Numbered from the stretch's first letter, positions 53,554 through 63,505 are shown. The stretch is DNA of 64,000 nucleotides from Prevotellaceae bacterium (GCA_021772015.1 JAETNS010000001.1:186001-250000), one strand, 5' to 3'. Notes: generated from the sequence alone by a model not told the origin. Numbers and translations: made by a program.

Positions 53554-54741
53554 TTATTTGATAATTCCGTGCTTGCGGAATACCTTTTCGATTTTCTCCA
53601 ATGCGAATTCCACCTGCTCCTTGGTGTGGGTCGCCATCAGAGAGAAGCGGATCAATGTGTCCTGGGGAGCGACTGCGGGAGTTACGACGGGGTTTACAAA
53701 GAGCCCTTCATCGAAAAGGTCACGGGTCACAGTGTAGGTTTTGTAGTCGTCGCGTATGAAGAGGGGGATGATCGGAGTGGTTGTGTTTCCGATCTCGCAG
53801 CCCATCTGGCGGAAGCCGTCAAGGGCGAATTCCGTGATCTTCCAGAGGTTTTCCTGACGTTCCGGCTCCTCGATCATAAGGTCTATGGCTTTCAGTGCGG
53901 CCGCCGTCGAGGCCGGAGTTATGGATGCCGTGAAGATATAAGAACGGGAGTGATGGCGGAGGTAGTTGGTGATCTCCTTGTCTGTGGCGATGAAGCCGCC
54001 GAGCGATGCGAACGACTTTGAGAAGGTGCCCATTATGAGATCCACATCTTTTGTCACGCCGAAATGGTCGCATGTGCCGCGCCCTCCTTTACCGAATACT
54101 CCGATGCCGTGGGCTTCGTCTACCATGACGGCTGCGTCGTATTTCTTTGCCAGGCGGACGATTTCCGGAAGGTTTGCCACATCGCCTTCCATTGAGAACA
54201 CTCCGTCGGTCACGATGAGCTTCACTTTGTCAGGCTCGCAACGTTGGAGCTGCTTTTCAAGCGACTCCATGTCGTTGTGCTTGTATTTGAGGCATGTGGA
54301 GAAGCTCAGGCGGCGCCCTTCGATGATAGACGCGTGATCCTGCTCGTCATAGATCACATAGTCCTCGCGGCCGGTGAGGCAGGAGACCACGCCGAGGTTG
54401 ACTTCAAAGCCGGTGGAATATATCATGACATCCTCCTTGCCGATATATTCGGCTATGCGGCGTTCGAGCTTCTTGTGAAGGTCGAGGGTGCCGTTGAGGA
54501 ATGGAGAGCCGGCGCAGCCGGTGCCGTATTTGCGGGTAGCCTCGATGGCGGCTTCCTTGATGCGTGGGTCGCTGACGAGTCCGGAATAGCAGTTTGACCC
54601 GAACATCAGGACCTTGCGGCCGTTGATGATCACCTCCGGTTCCTGCTCGCTCTCAATGGCGCGGAAATAAGGATATACGCCGGCGGCCTTGGCCTGCTGT
54701 GGCGCGGTGTATTTGGCTAATTTGGCTTGAAGCAACTTCAT
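53554..54741 (-). CDS. spt: Serine palmitoyltransferase (sphingolipid synthesis)
   Basis: A PLP enzyme that joins serine and a fatty acyl-CoA to make 3-ketosphinganine, the first step of sphingolipid synthesis; Bacteroidetes are among the few bacteria that do this. The ATG at 54741 (MKLLQAKLAKY) gives 395 residues; the first 40 track residues are not protein-like. Marks are GTGCAGSPFLNGTLDLHKKLE, CLTGREDYVIYDEQDHASIIEGRRLS, VDEAHGIGVFG and the PLP Lys in GTFSKSFASLGGF. The sequence closely recalls the known Bacteroides enzyme and differs from glycine C-acetyltransferase (Kbl), the alternative in this fold. Confidence 0.9.
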   Translation of the reverse strand: MKLLQAKLAKYTAPQQAKAAGVYPYFRAIESEQEPEVIINGRKVLMFGSNCYSGLVSDPRIKEAAIEATRKYGTGCAGSPFLNGTLDLHKKLERRIAEYIGKEDVMIYSTGFEVNLGVVSCLTGREDYVIYDEQDHASIIEGRRLSFSTCLKYKHNDMESLEKQLQRCEPDKVKLIVTDGVFSMEGDVANLPEIVRLAKKYDAAVMVDEAHGIGVFGKGGRGTCDHFGVTKDVDLIMGTFSKSFASLGGFIATDKEITNYLRHHSRSYIFTASITPASTAAALKAIDLMIEEPERQENLWKITEFALDGFRQMGCEIGNTTTPIIPLFIRDDYKTYTVTRDLFDEGLFVNPVVTPAVAPQDTLIRFSLMATHTKEQVEFALEKIEKVFRKHGIIK

Positions 54742-55023
54742 AGCTTGTGGTAAATTGACTTTTTCCTTGTGGCGTATGGGGGATGGATGTCTGTGACTTA
54801 CAGCGAAAGATCCCGCAGGTAATGGTACTGTTTTTGGAGAGGAAACCAATTCAGCCGACAAAGTTAGTGATTTTTGCCGAAATAACCGGCAAAAATCATA
54901 AAAAAAGAATAAGTTCCCGACAAAATCGCCGGGAACTTATCTGTTATGGTTTCAGAAAAGGGGGTGGAAAGCGGAATGCAAGATTTAGCGTGTGATCATG
55001 ATTCCGCTTGCCGTAGCCGGGAA
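54742..55023. other. Non-coding stretch between amylase and spt
   Basis: No gene. On the minus strand a -7-like TAACTTTG (54865 to 54858) could be part of the spt promoter, with about 110 bases of leader; I see no good -33. A GCCGGTTATTTCGGC-centred hairpin (about 54869 to 54897) lies next to the amylase terminator. Confidence 0.5.
54899..54940 (-). terminator. Terminator of the large amylase gene
   Basis: ATAAGTTCCCG/CGGGAACTTAT, an 11-pair stem, followed on the minus strand by TCTTTTTTT. It lies 84 bases past the amylase stop. Confidence 0.85.
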
Positions 55024-58000
55024 TCAGTAGATGTGGATCTTCTGTACCTTGTTGCCCTTACGCATGATGTAGAAGCCGGGAGTGGGGTTTTCTACACGGA
55101 TACCCTGGATGTTGTAATATTCCACGGGCTCGTCGTCTATGTCGTAGAAGTTGTCTTCGACTGAAGAGGAGTAAACGCCGCCATCCTCGAAGTTGCGGTT
55201 GCCGGTACCCTTGTAGATATGGTTGTGGATCGGGGTAACGTCGTTGGTCTGGTCACCGTTGCCGTTGTTGAAGACAACACCTTCGGTGCCGGTGGGGCAG
55301 GTGTACATGTATATGTTGGCTGCGATCTTCTGCATGTCGGCACCGGGCCATGTGGTGGCGTTTACAGACCAATGGTGGATCTTGACGGAGCTCCAGTTTG
55401 TCACGGAGTTGTCGTAATATACCGTCAGGCCTTCCGGTTCGGGCTGCTTCTCGATTTTCTTGAAGGTGACGCTTCCCGTCTTGGTCTCGGTGGCGCTGGA
55501 GGCGCTCCATGTAACTGTCACGGTCTCTCCTACAGCCATTCCTGCGCCGAGGGTGAAGTTGGCGGAGCCGTTGATCGAGATCTGCTGGCCGTTGCCGATC
55601 TTGTACCATGCGGAGGTGGCGTTCTGCGCGGTGGCTGTCACGGAAACGTTGTCGACGAACTCGCCGCCGTTGGGTGAGAATTTAACCACGGGAGACTTGG
55701 TGACATTGACATTGATCTTGGAGGCGTTCGAGCCGCCGTCGTATTCAAAGTAGGTGTCTTCGGTGATGCCGTCGATGTCGCCGGTCTGTGATCCGTTGCG
55801 GTTGAAGATCACGCTTACGGTCTCCTGGTCGTCGATGGATGCGTAATAGAATTTGCGGCCATCGACAGTCACGGTCTCGGTAAGGGCCTTGCCGGGCCAT
55901 GCTCCGAGAAGGTCAGATGCCCCGGTTGCCCACGCGTAGAGGTTTGTGCCGGATATGTCGGCTCCATCCTTGCCGGTCACATAGATTGTTATGGAGGCGT
56001 TGGGGTCGATTTTCTTGTAGGTCGCTTTGCCGGTGTAGGCTGTGCCGTCAGCGGCTTTTGCCTCCCAGGAAACTGAGACGGTCTCGCCGTAGCTCATGTT
56101 CGCGCCGATGGTGAATGAGGAGGTGTCGCCCTTGGTGAGGTTGACTTTCTGCTGCCCTTCAACCTGATACCAACCGGAAACGGCTCCTACGGTGAGGGAT
56201 GCGGTGACGGTGAGAGTCTCGGTCTTGAAGCTGCCGCCCATGGGGCTGAAGGTCACACCTGCGGTCTCGTCGATGGCATCTTCCTTGGTGTAGAAGTGAT
56301 CTGTTCCGGGATCTGTGGCAGTGGGTTTGCCACCTTGAGCTACGGGGCTGGTGGAGTAGATGAACTTGCCGTCTTCAACAACCTTGCCGCCTTTCCAGTC
56401 TTTTACGAGCACGCGGAGCTGACCTTGGCTTTTGGGCGCGTCAACAGTGATTGATCCGCCCCCCTGATAGGTCTTGCCGGTAACGATGTCGGTGTAGGTC
56501 CCGGCGGGAACGTTGCTGAATGTGGCGCCGCCGTTGACGGCTACAAGAACGTATGATTCATTTTTGTAAGCACGTTTGAATGCCCATCCGCCGTTTGCCG
56601 AGCAACCGTCGAAGGTATACTGTCCTTTGCGGAGGGCGGGGACAGCAGCGCGGATCTTGTTAAGCTGCTGGATATGGTGGGCAAGGTCACCTTTGAGGGT
56701 GCTGGCCACCTGGCCGCTGGCTGTGTACTGGGCGAAGTCGCTGGCCGATACGGAGCCTTCGAGATAATGGCCGAAGTATGCGCGGCCTGTGTCATTGAGG
56801 GCGGTGCTCATGCCGTCGTCGATAATCTTTCCTGCCTGGAATTCAACCTCGGAGCCGTAGTAGAGACAGGGGATGCCTCGGAAAGTGAACATCCATGAGA
56901 GGTTCTCGGCCCACTGGGCTGTGCCGCCGTTGAAACGTATGCCGTCGTTGGGGCCGGGGCCATAGTCGTGGGAATCAACATACACTACATTGAAAGAAGC
57001 GTCGTTGTAATAATTGTCTTGCCTGAAATACTGCTGTATCTCACCTACGCTCTTGAAGCTGTAGTGGACCGGAAAGTCAATGACATTCAGCCCGGAAGCT
57101 TGGGAATAATCAGGCTCATGCCAGGCTCCGTTCTGCAGCAGGGCGTTGTTTGAACGGGGCTTGTCTTTAGTGTCCTTTTCGCAGACAGCCATAGGCCCGA
57201 CGGGTGTGTCATGGCCTTCCGGAAGATTCTGTTGCCGCCACCATGCGGGGTCGCCATTGAATTCGTCAAGTAAAGACTGGTCTGACTTCCAAGTGTAGAA
57301 GTAGCTTGAGAGGTTTGGCTGGTCGCGGTATACAACGGTTCCCTGGTAACGCTGGCAAACCTCGCCGAACATGTAGAAGGGGGCGTTATTGAGTCGCTTG
57401 CTCTTGTGTTTTTCTCCGAGAGCCTGGAACTGGGGGATGAACTGCTTGTTGAATGTCAGCGGGGAGATGTGGCCGGATGTGTCGATACGGAACGCGTCAA
57501 CGCCCATTTCGATGAATTTGCCGTAGCATTCAACCACATATTGAGCCACTGCGTCGTTCTCGGTGTTAAGGTCGACACAGTCACCTGCGATCTGGCCCCA
57601 CCAACGGTTGGGAAGGTCCCAGTTCCAGCCTGTGCCGTAATGATGATAGTAGTTGTTGGACTCGTACTGGGGGTTCTTGAAATATTTCCACCGCTCGCTG
57701 TATTGGGTCTTGGAGCCTTCGTTGGGAAGTTTCCAGTAATCCCTGCCGCCGAGTTTGTCATCGGGGATCATCGAGAACTCGATGTTGGCCTGGTTGCGGA
57801 TGTTCTGGTTACGTGTGAAAAGATGGTTGAGTTTTGCCTCGCCGAAATTTCCGGTGTGCTGCAGCACCACGTCAAGCACGATTTTCAAGCCTTTGGCGTG
57901 GGCGGCATCGATGAGATCCTGGAATTTGACATCTTTTTCCGAACCCCATTCGGTGCGGCTCTCGTAACGCAGGTCTACTGTCGACATGTCCATCGCATGG

Positions 58001-58329
58001 TAGCCGTGGTAGTCGATACCCGAGCCGTTCTGTACGATCGGGGTGATCCAGATCGCGGTGAATCCGAGCGCTTTGATGTAGTCGAGCTTCTCGATAAGAC
58101 CGGCGAAGTCGCCTCGCCATGCGGGGTCTTTTGTCCTGATCTGCTGATCCTGCTTGTCCCAGGTGCAGACATTGTTCATCGGGTCTCCGTCATAGAAACG
58201 GGTCGTCATGGCGAAGTAAATAGTCTCGTCGCGGAAGTCCGTGCGGTCTCCCACGAAAGTCGCGGCCATCGAGGGCATTGCCACCAGCATGGCAATGGCC
58301 ATAATGAGCCATTGTGTCAACTTTCTCAT
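55024..58329 (-). CDS. Large secreted GH13 alpha-amylase with repeated starch-binding modules
   Basis: A 1101-residue secreted starch-degrading enzyme. Order: signal peptide (LIMAIAMLVAMPSMAA), GH13 catalytic domain (about 25 to 560) with VLDVVLQHTG, GVDAFRIDTSGH (nucleophile Asp), MFGEVCQRYQ (Glu) and VVYVDSHDYG. A beta-sandwich domain follows. Then two rounds of a CHB_HEX-like Ig module (VTFSPMGGSFKTETLTV; VKFSPNGGEFVDNVSV) plus a CBM26-like starch-binding module (ITIYVTGKDGADISGTNLYAWATG; LTVYYDNSVTNWSSVKIHHW). The C-terminus YYNIQGIRVENPTPGFYIMRKGNKV is a short sorting/anchor-type tail common in Bacteroidales. It is far longer than a plain amylase (450 to 650). Likely acts outside the cell or on its surface; there are no susCD neighbours. 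Confidence 0.93.
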   Translation of the reverse strand: MRKLTQWLIMAIAMLVAMPSMAATFVGDRTDFRDETIYFAMTTRFYDGDPMNNVCTWDKQDQQIRTKDPAWRGDFAGLIEKLDYIKALGFTAIWITPIVQNGSGIDYHGYHAMDMSTVDLRYESRTEWGSEKDVKFQDLIDAAHAKGLKIVLDVVLQHTGNFGEAKLNHLFTRNQNIRNQANIEFSMIPDDKLGGRDYWKLPNEGSKTQYSERWKYFKNPQYESNNYYHHYGTGWNWDLPNRWWGQIAGDCVDLNTENDAVAQYVVECYGKFIEMGVDAFRIDTSGHISPLTFNKQFIPQFQALGEKHKSKRLNNAPFYMFGEVCQRYQGTVVYRDQPNLSSYFYTWKSDQSLLDEFNGDPAWWRQQNLPEGHDTPVGPMAVCEKDTKDKPRSNNALLQNGAWHEPDYSQASGLNVIDFPVHYSFKSVGEIQQYFRQDNYYNDASFNVVYVDSHDYGPGPNDGIRFNGGTAQWAENLSWMFTFRGIPCLYYGSEVEFQAGKIIDDGMSTALNDTGRAYFGHYLEGSVSASDFAQYTASGQVASTLKGDLAHHIQQLNKIRAAVPALRKGQYTFDGCSANGGWAFKRAYKNESYVLVAVNGGATFSNVPAGTYTDIVTGKTYQGGGSITVDAPKSQGQLRVLVKDWKGGKVVEDGKFIYSTSPVAQGGKPTATDPGTDHFYTKEDAIDETAGVTFSPMGGSFKTETLTVTASLTVGAVSGWYQVEGQQKVNLTKGDTSSFTIGANMSYGETVSVSWEAKAADGTAYTGKATYKKIDPNASITIYVTGKDGADISGTNLYAWATGASDLLGAWPGKALTETVTVDGRKFYYASIDDQETVSVIFNRNGSQTGDIDGITEDTYFEYDGGSNASKINVNVTKSPVVKFSPNGGEFVDNVSVTATAQNATSAWYKIGNGQQISINGSANFTLGAGMAVGETVTVTWSASSATETKTGSVTFKKIEKQPEPEGLTVYYDNSVTNWSSVKIHHWSVNATTWPGADMQKIAANIYMYTCPTGTEGVVFNNGNGDQTNDVTPIHNHIYKGTGNRNFEDGGVYSSSVEDNFYDIDDEPVEYYNIQGIRVENPTPGFYIMRKGNKVQKIHIY

Positions 58330-58443
58330 TCTCAGAGGATGGTTAATAGATTAATGGTTGAGATAAATGTAAGTAACGATAGATGATATGGAGCCGCCAT
58401 TGAAAGGCGACTTCAAAAAATGAATAAGAATCAAAATTCGCCG

Positions 58444-58476
58444 CAAAGGTACTGATAAATGCTAAAAATAACGCAA
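58444..58476 (-). promoter_or_regulatory. Possible promoter of the large amylase gene
   Basis: On the minus strand TACCTTTG (58451 to 58444) with a TTTTTG about 22 bases upstream, slightly wide of the usual spacing. It would give a leader of about 110 bases. Confidence 0.45.
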
Positions 58477-58555
58477 AAAGGACATATGTTTAAAAACATA
58501 GTTGAGCGGCCGCGATATTATGCGGGGCTGATCATTTCATGGACGTATAAACAAG

Positions 58556-58600
58556 AAGACCGGGGATGGATCGTGTCTTTCGCGTTCCACTCCCGGCCTT
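58556..58600 (-). terminator. Terminator of the M3 peptidase gene
   Basis: AAGGCCGGGAGTGG pairs imperfectly with CCATCCCCGGTCTT (11 of 14 pairs); on the minus strand TCTTGTTTAT follows. It lies 38 bases after the stop. Confidence 0.6.
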
Positions 58601-58638
58601 GCAAATCGGTATGTTGAAAAAACGTTGTGGCTGTAGGA

Positions 58639-60786
58639 TCAGTCCTTTTTGAGCAACGATGCGGGAGACTCCGGCGCTTTTATGCCGTCACGGATCAGAA
58701 GCGCGTCGATCGACGGATCCTGTCCGCGGAAACGTTTGTAGATCACATCGGGTGCCTCGGTTCCTCCTTTCTCGAGAATATTGCGGCGGAATGAGTCGGC
58801 GGTTGCTCGGTCGAAGATCCCGTTCTCCTTGAAATGGGCGAACGCGTCAGCGTCGAGTACTTCAGCCCATTTGTAGGAATAATATCCGGCGGCATATCCT
58901 CCGGCGAAAATATGGCTGAACTGGGGTGATGTGGCAGATCCGTCAACGTTGGGGAAAATTCTGACCTGTTCCATAGCGGCGCGTTCAAAGGCAACCGGAT
59001 CGGCAACGGCTGTGGTGTCGGCCAGCGAATGCCAAGCCATGTCGACATAACCGAATGAGAGCTGGCGCATGCAGGCGTATGCCGCCCCGAATTGTGAGGA
59101 GGCGATGATTTTGTCGACGAGTTCCTGGGGGATCGGTTCGCCTGTCTGGTAGTTCTTGGCGAAAGAGTCGAGGAATTCCTTCTCGGTCAGGTAATTTTCG
59201 TTGAACTGCGAGGGGAGTTCGACGAAGTCGCGATATACATTGGTTCCTGAGAGGGATGCGTAGTTGCAACGGGTCAGGAGCCCGTGGAGGGCGTGACCGA
59301 ATTCATGCAGGAAAGTCTCGACCTCATAGGGTGTCAGGAGCGACGGTTTGTCGGCGGTCGGTTTGGTGAAGTTCATGACGATAGACACCAATGGACGGTG
59401 GTCGATACCGGCCGCGTCTTTCCATTGATCGGAGAAGCCGGTCATCCAGGCTCCGGGACGTTTTGTGTCACGAGGGAAGAAGTCGGTGTAAAGCACTCCG
59501 ATGAATTCTCCCTTGTCATCTGTCACATCGAATGCCTTGACATCGGGATGATAGACTTCGATCGAGTCGTTGGGAGTGAATTTCAGCCCGTAGAGTTTGG
59601 TGGCGAGGCCGAACACGCCGTCGATCACATTGTCAAGTTCGAAATAGGGGCGAAGCTGCTCCTCGTCATAGGAGTAACGCTCGTTTTTGAGCTTGTTGGC
59701 GTAATAGCTGTAATCCCAGGCGTTTATCTCGACCGGTTTCCCTTCAGTCTTTGAGGCGAAGGCTGTCAGCTCGGCCATCTCCTTGTCGAGGGCCGGGCGG
59801 TATGCGTCGCGCAACTGGTCGAGAAGCTTGTAGACGTTCTCGGGGGTGCGAGCCATCGTCCGTCTGAGAGAATGGTCGGCGTAGGTCTTGCTTCCAAGCA
59901 GGTTGGCCAGCTGGAGACGGAGGGAAGCTATTTTGGAAAGGATCGGCAGATTGTTGTATTCTCCCGAGGTGTTGCGGCCGGTGTAGAGGCGATAGAATTT
60001 CTCGCGCAGGTCGGGGCGGTCGGAGTATTTCATGAACGCCATGTATGTGGGCTGGGCGAGGGTGAAAAGGAATTCTCCCGGTCGCCCTTTGGCCTGGGCC
60101 ATCTGAGCTGCTTCGTCAACGATTCCCTTGGGAAGTCCGGCGAGGTCGTCGGAAGTCAGCCAGATCTCGTAGGTGTTGAGTTCTTTCAGGACATTCTGGC
60201 CGAAGATGGTGGTCAGCTCTGATAGTTCTGACGATATTTTGCGGTACGCCTCACGGTCATCCCCCTGGAGGTTTGCTCCAGAAAGGGCGAAATTGTTGTA
60301 AGTTTCTTCCAGAAGCATGTTCTGCTCCGGGGTGAGTGACATTTGGGCGCGGTTGTCATAGACAGTCTTTATGCGCTTCCAAAGGTTCTCGTTGAGGACG
60401 ATCGAAGTCGAGTAGTCGGAGAGTTTGGGTGTGACGCGCATGGAGATTTCCATCAGTTCGTCATCAGCGTCGGCTGAGAGGATCGGGAAAAACACATTCA
60501 GCACACGGTTGAGGTCTTGACCCGAACGGTCGAGGGCGACAATCGTGTTTTCAAATGTCGGCGCTTCCGGGTTGTTGGCGATCGCCTCGATTTCAGCTTT
60601 TGCCTTCTCTATCCCACGATCAATGGCCGGCTCATAGTCGGCATTGGTTATCTTGGAGAAGGGCGCGGTAGAATGGACGGTGTTGAATTTGTCGGCGAAC
60701 ACGGCGCCCGGGGCAGGCTGTGCCTGCGATGACATTGATGACATCAGGCTTAATGTAACTGTTAGTGCTGTAAGAAGTTTCTTCAT
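58639..60786 (-). CDS. dcp: M3 family metallopeptidase (Dcp/oligopeptidase A type)
   Basis: A zinc peptidase that trims oligopeptides, probably as peptidyl-dipeptidase Dcp. The 715-residue product has a signal peptide (ALTVTLSLMSSMSSQAQ), so it works in the periplasm. Zinc motif HEFGHALHGLL (HExxH) is followed about 25 residues later by DFVELPSQFNENYL, which supplies the Glu ligand. Other family marks are YFELDNVIDGVFGLA, and the C-terminal FSHIFAGGYAAGYYSYKWAEVLDADAF with YSYKWAE. Length matches Dcp (about 680 to 715). A promoter with perfect spacing lies upstream. Confidence 0.94.
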   Translation of the reverse strand: MKKLLTALTVTLSLMSSMSSQAQPAPGAVFADKFNTVHSTAPFSKITNADYEPAIDRGIEKAKAEIEAIANNPEAPTFENTIVALDRSGQDLNRVLNVFFPILSADADDELMEISMRVTPKLSDYSTSIVLNENLWKRIKTVYDNRAQMSLTPEQNMLLEETYNNFALSGANLQGDDREAYRKISSELSELTTIFGQNVLKELNTYEIWLTSDDLAGLPKGIVDEAAQMAQAKGRPGEFLFTLAQPTYMAFMKYSDRPDLREKFYRLYTGRNTSGEYNNLPILSKIASLRLQLANLLGSKTYADHSLRRTMARTPENVYKLLDQLRDAYRPALDKEMAELTAFASKTEGKPVEINAWDYSYYANKLKNERYSYDEEQLRPYFELDNVIDGVFGLATKLYGLKFTPNDSIEVYHPDVKAFDVTDDKGEFIGVLYTDFFPRDTKRPGAWMTGFSDQWKDAAGIDHRPLVSIVMNFTKPTADKPSLLTPYEVETFLHEFGHALHGLLTRCNYASLSGTNVYRDFVELPSQFNENYLTEKEFLDSFAKNYQTGEPIPQELVDKIIASSQFGAAYACMRQLSFGYVDMAWHSLADTTAVADPVAFERAAMEQVRIFPNVDGSATSPQFSHIFAGGYAAGYYSYKWAEVLDADAFAHFKENGIFDRATADSFRRNILEKGGTEAPDVIYKRFRGQDPSIDALLIRDGIKAPESPASLLKKD

Positions 60787-60854
60787 TGCAGAGAGCTTTG
60801 TTCATGGTGGTCGCGTTTCGTAGGGCCGATCCACGACATCCTGTAAGTTTCATG

Positions 60855-60885
60855 CAAAGATAGGGGTTTGCGGCGAGACACCAAA
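60855..60885 (-). promoter_or_regulatory. Promoter of the M3 peptidase gene
   Basis: On the minus strand: TTTG (60885 to 60882), 19 bases, TATCTTTG (60862 to 60855). The start site would be near 60848. Confidence 0.75.
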
Positions 60886-60947
60886 ATTTTTGACGGGAAC
60901 TGTGGGGGATTTCATTGAAAATGGTTAACTTTGAATTTTGATACCCC

Positions 60948-61385
60948 ATGCATATCTTTATGGAGACACAACGGAAGACTCAACCATACATATACAGGCT
61001 GCCACTGAAAGTCAGGGACTATGAGGTGGATTCCCAAGGCATTGTCAACAATGCCAACTATCTTCATTACCTCGAGCACACGCGCCATGAATTCTGTCAG
61101 GAGCGCGGAGTGTCGTTCCGTGACATGCAACGCGAGGGGATAGACCCGGTTGTCAGCAAGATAGAGATCTCTTACATGACCCCTTTACGGCTGGCCGAGA
61201 CGATGGAAAGCTGTCTGTGGCTTGAGCGCAAAGGCGCGAGGTTCATCTTTCACCAGGATATCTTCAATGCCGCCGGGGAGCAGGTCGTGAAATCACATGT
61301 CACGATTGTCGCGCTTGAAAACGGGAAGCTGACGCGTGGAGACAGACTGGCCTCCGCGTTCTCCGATTGCATTTCTGTTGGTTAA
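60948..61385 (+). CDS. Acyl-CoA thioesterase, 4HBT (YbgC/FadM) family
   Basis: A hotdog-fold thioesterase of 145 residues, or 141 from the Met at 60960. The family motif with catalytic Asp is RDYEVDSQGIVNNANYLHYLEHTRHEF. The central strands are VVSKIEISYMTPLRLAETMES and ARFIFHQDIFNAAGEQVVKSHVTIVAL. It likely hydrolyses acyl-CoA or acyl-ACP esters; the substrate cannot be told. A -7-like TAACTTTG lies just upstream at 60926. The dprA gene follows after 18 bases and is probably in the same unit. Confidence 0.9.
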   Translation: MHIFMETQRKTQPYIYRLPLKVRDYEVDSQGIVNNANYLHYLEHTRHEFCQERGVSFRDMQREGIDPVVSKIEISYMTPLRLAETMESCLWLERKGARFIFHQDIFNAAGEQVVKSHVTIVALENGKLTRGDRLASAFSDCISVG

Positions 61386-61403
61386 TCCTCATTCATAAGC
61401 CTG

Positions 61404-62516
61404 ATGACAGAGAAAGAATTGCTGACATACCGTATAGGATTTTCCCTCATAAAGGGTATGAATCTCGAGGCCGCGCGTCATCTTCTTGAGATTCTCGGAT
61501 CAGAGGAGGCGATGTTCAGGCTTGATATGAGAGAGATAGAGCGTCTTACAGGGCTTGGAAGCCGTCATTTCAATGCCGGGATGAGGCAGGAAGTGCTTGA
61601 TCGCGCCCGTCGGGAAGCTGACTTTGTCGACAGTCATGCCGTCAGGTGCCTTTATTTCACGGATGATGATTTTCCGAGGCGTTTGCTGGAATGTGAGGAC
61701 GCTTCTCTGCTGCTTTTTGCCAAAGGAGACTGCGATCTGAATGCCAGGCATGTGGTCGGGATCGTAGGAACGCGGAACGCCACTTTGTATGGAGTCAATT
61801 TCATCAACAAGCTTGTCGATGATCTCGCTGCGAGGCTCGATGGGTTGTTGATCGTGAGCGGACTCGCGTTGGGGTGTGATATTGCCGCCCACAGGCGCGC
61901 TATCTCTGCTGGAGTCCCGACCGCCGGAATAGTGGCTCACGGACTCGACACCATGTATCCGGCCGAGAACCGCAATGATGCTGCCCGCATGGCTCGTGGA
62001 GCCGGGGTCGTGCTGACCGATTATCCATCCGGCACACGTCCGTTCAGAGGAAATTTCCTGGCCCGCAACAGGATCGTTGCTGGCATGGTCGACTGCCTTG
62101 TGGTGGCTGAGTCGGCGGCAGACCATGGAGGGGCGTTGCATACCGCGCGGTTGGCCCGCGAGTATGACCGCGAGGTGTTCGCGTTGCCGGGCCGGACAAG
62201 CGACCATTACAGTGGTGGATGCAACAAGCTGATACGCCGCCAGATCGCTACGCTCTGTACGGGTGCGGATGATCTCATTGATACGATGGGATGGACTCCA
62301 CGGGCTGTGGAGGGAGATCAGCAGAAACTGTTCAAAGAGTATACGCCTGAAGAGCAATCAATAATCGACTATCTTACCAACAATGGGGAGGGACAGCTTA
62401 ATATGCTCACGGCTCATACGGGGATTCCTGTCGGACGACTGATGGGTATGTTGATGGAGCTTGAGATGGACGGGGCTGTAATGGCTTTGCCTGGCTCACG
62501 TTATCGGTTGGCATGA
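61404..62516 (+). CDS. dprA: DNA processing protein DprA
   Basis: DprA binds incoming single-stranded DNA during natural transformation and loads RecA. The 370-residue product has an N-terminal helix-hairpin region (about 1 to 75), then the Rossmann-type core: VVGIVGTRNATLYGVNFINKLVDDLA, SGLALGCDIAAHRRAI, GLDTMYPAENR, FRGNFLARNRIVAGMVDCLVVAES and HGGALHTARLAREYDREVFALPG. A C-terminal winged-helix-like domain follows (EEQSIIDYLTNNGEGQLNMLTAHTGIPVGRLMGMLMELEMDGAV). Full length for the family. Confidence 0.95.
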   Translation: MTEKELLTYRIGFSLIKGMNLEAARHLLEILGSEEAMFRLDMREIERLTGLGSRHFNAGMRQEVLDRARREADFVDSHAVRCLYFTDDDFPRRLLECEDASLLLFAKGDCDLNARHVVGIVGTRNATLYGVNFINKLVDDLAARLDGLLIVSGLALGCDIAAHRRAISAGVPTAGIVAHGLDTMYPAENRNDAARMARGAGVVLTDYPSGTRPFRGNFLARNRIVAGMVDCLVVAESAADHGGALHTARLAREYDREVFALPGRTSDHYSGGCNKLIRRQIATLCTGADDLIDTMGWTPRAVEGDQQKLFKEYTPEEQSIIDYLTNNGEGQLNMLTAHTGIPVGRLMGMLMELEMDGAVMALPGSRYRLA

Positions 62517-62620
62517 TCCCCGCGATAAACAAAACAGGCTCTCCCTGCCTTATATATAAATTAGGAGTGATTTAAAACTGATCGAAAGAAACAAAACTAA
62601 CTAACACCCATAGATAGACC

Positions 62621-63496
62621 ATGGAAAAGAAAATCATCGCCCCGTCAGAGTTGATCATAAATGCTGACGGATCTGTGTTTCACTTGCATTTGCTCCCTGA
62701 ACAGCTGACTGACCGTATCATACTTGTCGGCGATCCGGCCCGTGTGAATATTGTGGCCGAGCATTTCGACACCCGTGATTTCGAGGTCTCGTCCCGGGAG
62801 TTCCATACCATAGGGGGGACATACAAGGGGAAACCTATCATGTGTCTTAGCCACGGCATAGGTCCGGACAACATAGACATAGTGATAAACGAGCTTGACG
62901 CGCTGGCAAATATTGATTTTTCAACAAGGGAGGTCAAGGACCGCCGCCGGCAACTGACGATGGTGCGTATCGGGACATCCGGGGCTTTGCAGCCTGAGCT
63001 GATTGTCGGAACGCCTGTGATTGCTGAGAAAGCGATCGGTTTTGACGGCGTGCTCAACTATTACGCCGGTCGCAATGAGGTGGCGGACCTTGAATTCGAG
63101 AAGGCATTTTGTGACCACACCCAGTGGAATCCTCTCTGGGCCAAACCTTATGTGGTGGATGCCGACAGTTCGCTTGTCGATCAGATCGGCCGGGATGACA
63201 TGGTGAGAGGCAACACGATATCGGCGGTGGGTTTCTATGGTCCGCAGGGGCGTGAGCTGCGTCTGCCGCTTGCCAATCCAGGCCTCAACAGGAGCATCGA
63301 GGAGTTTCGCTTCAATGGCCGCAAGGTGACCAACTATGAGATGGAGTCGGCTCCCCTCCAAGGGCTTGGCCGCCTTATGGGACACCGCGCCATGACTGTC
63401 TGCTCGATCATCGCCAACCGTATGCGCCACGATGTGACCCCGAATTACAAGACTGCCATACGTGATCTCATATCGACAGTGCTTGACAGGATCTGA
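62621..63496 (+). CDS. Nucleoside phosphorylase (uridine phosphorylase-like)
   Basis: PNP/UDP family enzyme that splits nucleosides with phosphate for salvage. The 291-residue product has RIILVGDPARVNIVAEHF (phosphate-binding GDPxR), GKPIMCLSHGIGPDNIDIVINEL, VRIGTSGALQPELIVGTPVIAEKAIG and the nucleoside-site VTNYEMESAPLQGLGRLMGHRAMTVCSIIANR. The length (about 250 is usual) leaves extra residues in the N-terminal part and mid-loop. The uridine versus purine specificity cannot be settled by eye; the MES motif favours uridine phosphorylase-like members. Confidence 0.9.
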   Translation: MEKKIIAPSELIINADGSVFHLHLLPEQLTDRIILVGDPARVNIVAEHFDTRDFEVSSREFHTIGGTYKGKPIMCLSHGIGPDNIDIVINELDALANIDFSTREVKDRRRQLTMVRIGTSGALQPELIVGTPVIAEKAIGFDGVLNYYAGRNEVADLEFEKAFCDHTQWNPLWAKPYVVDADSSLVDQIGRDDMVRGNTISAVGFYGPQGRELRLPLANPGLNRSIEEFRFNGRKVTNYEMESAPLQGLGRLMGHRAMTVCSIIANRMRHDVTPNYKTAIRDLISTVLDRI

Positions 63497-63505
63497 TCCC
63501 CGATA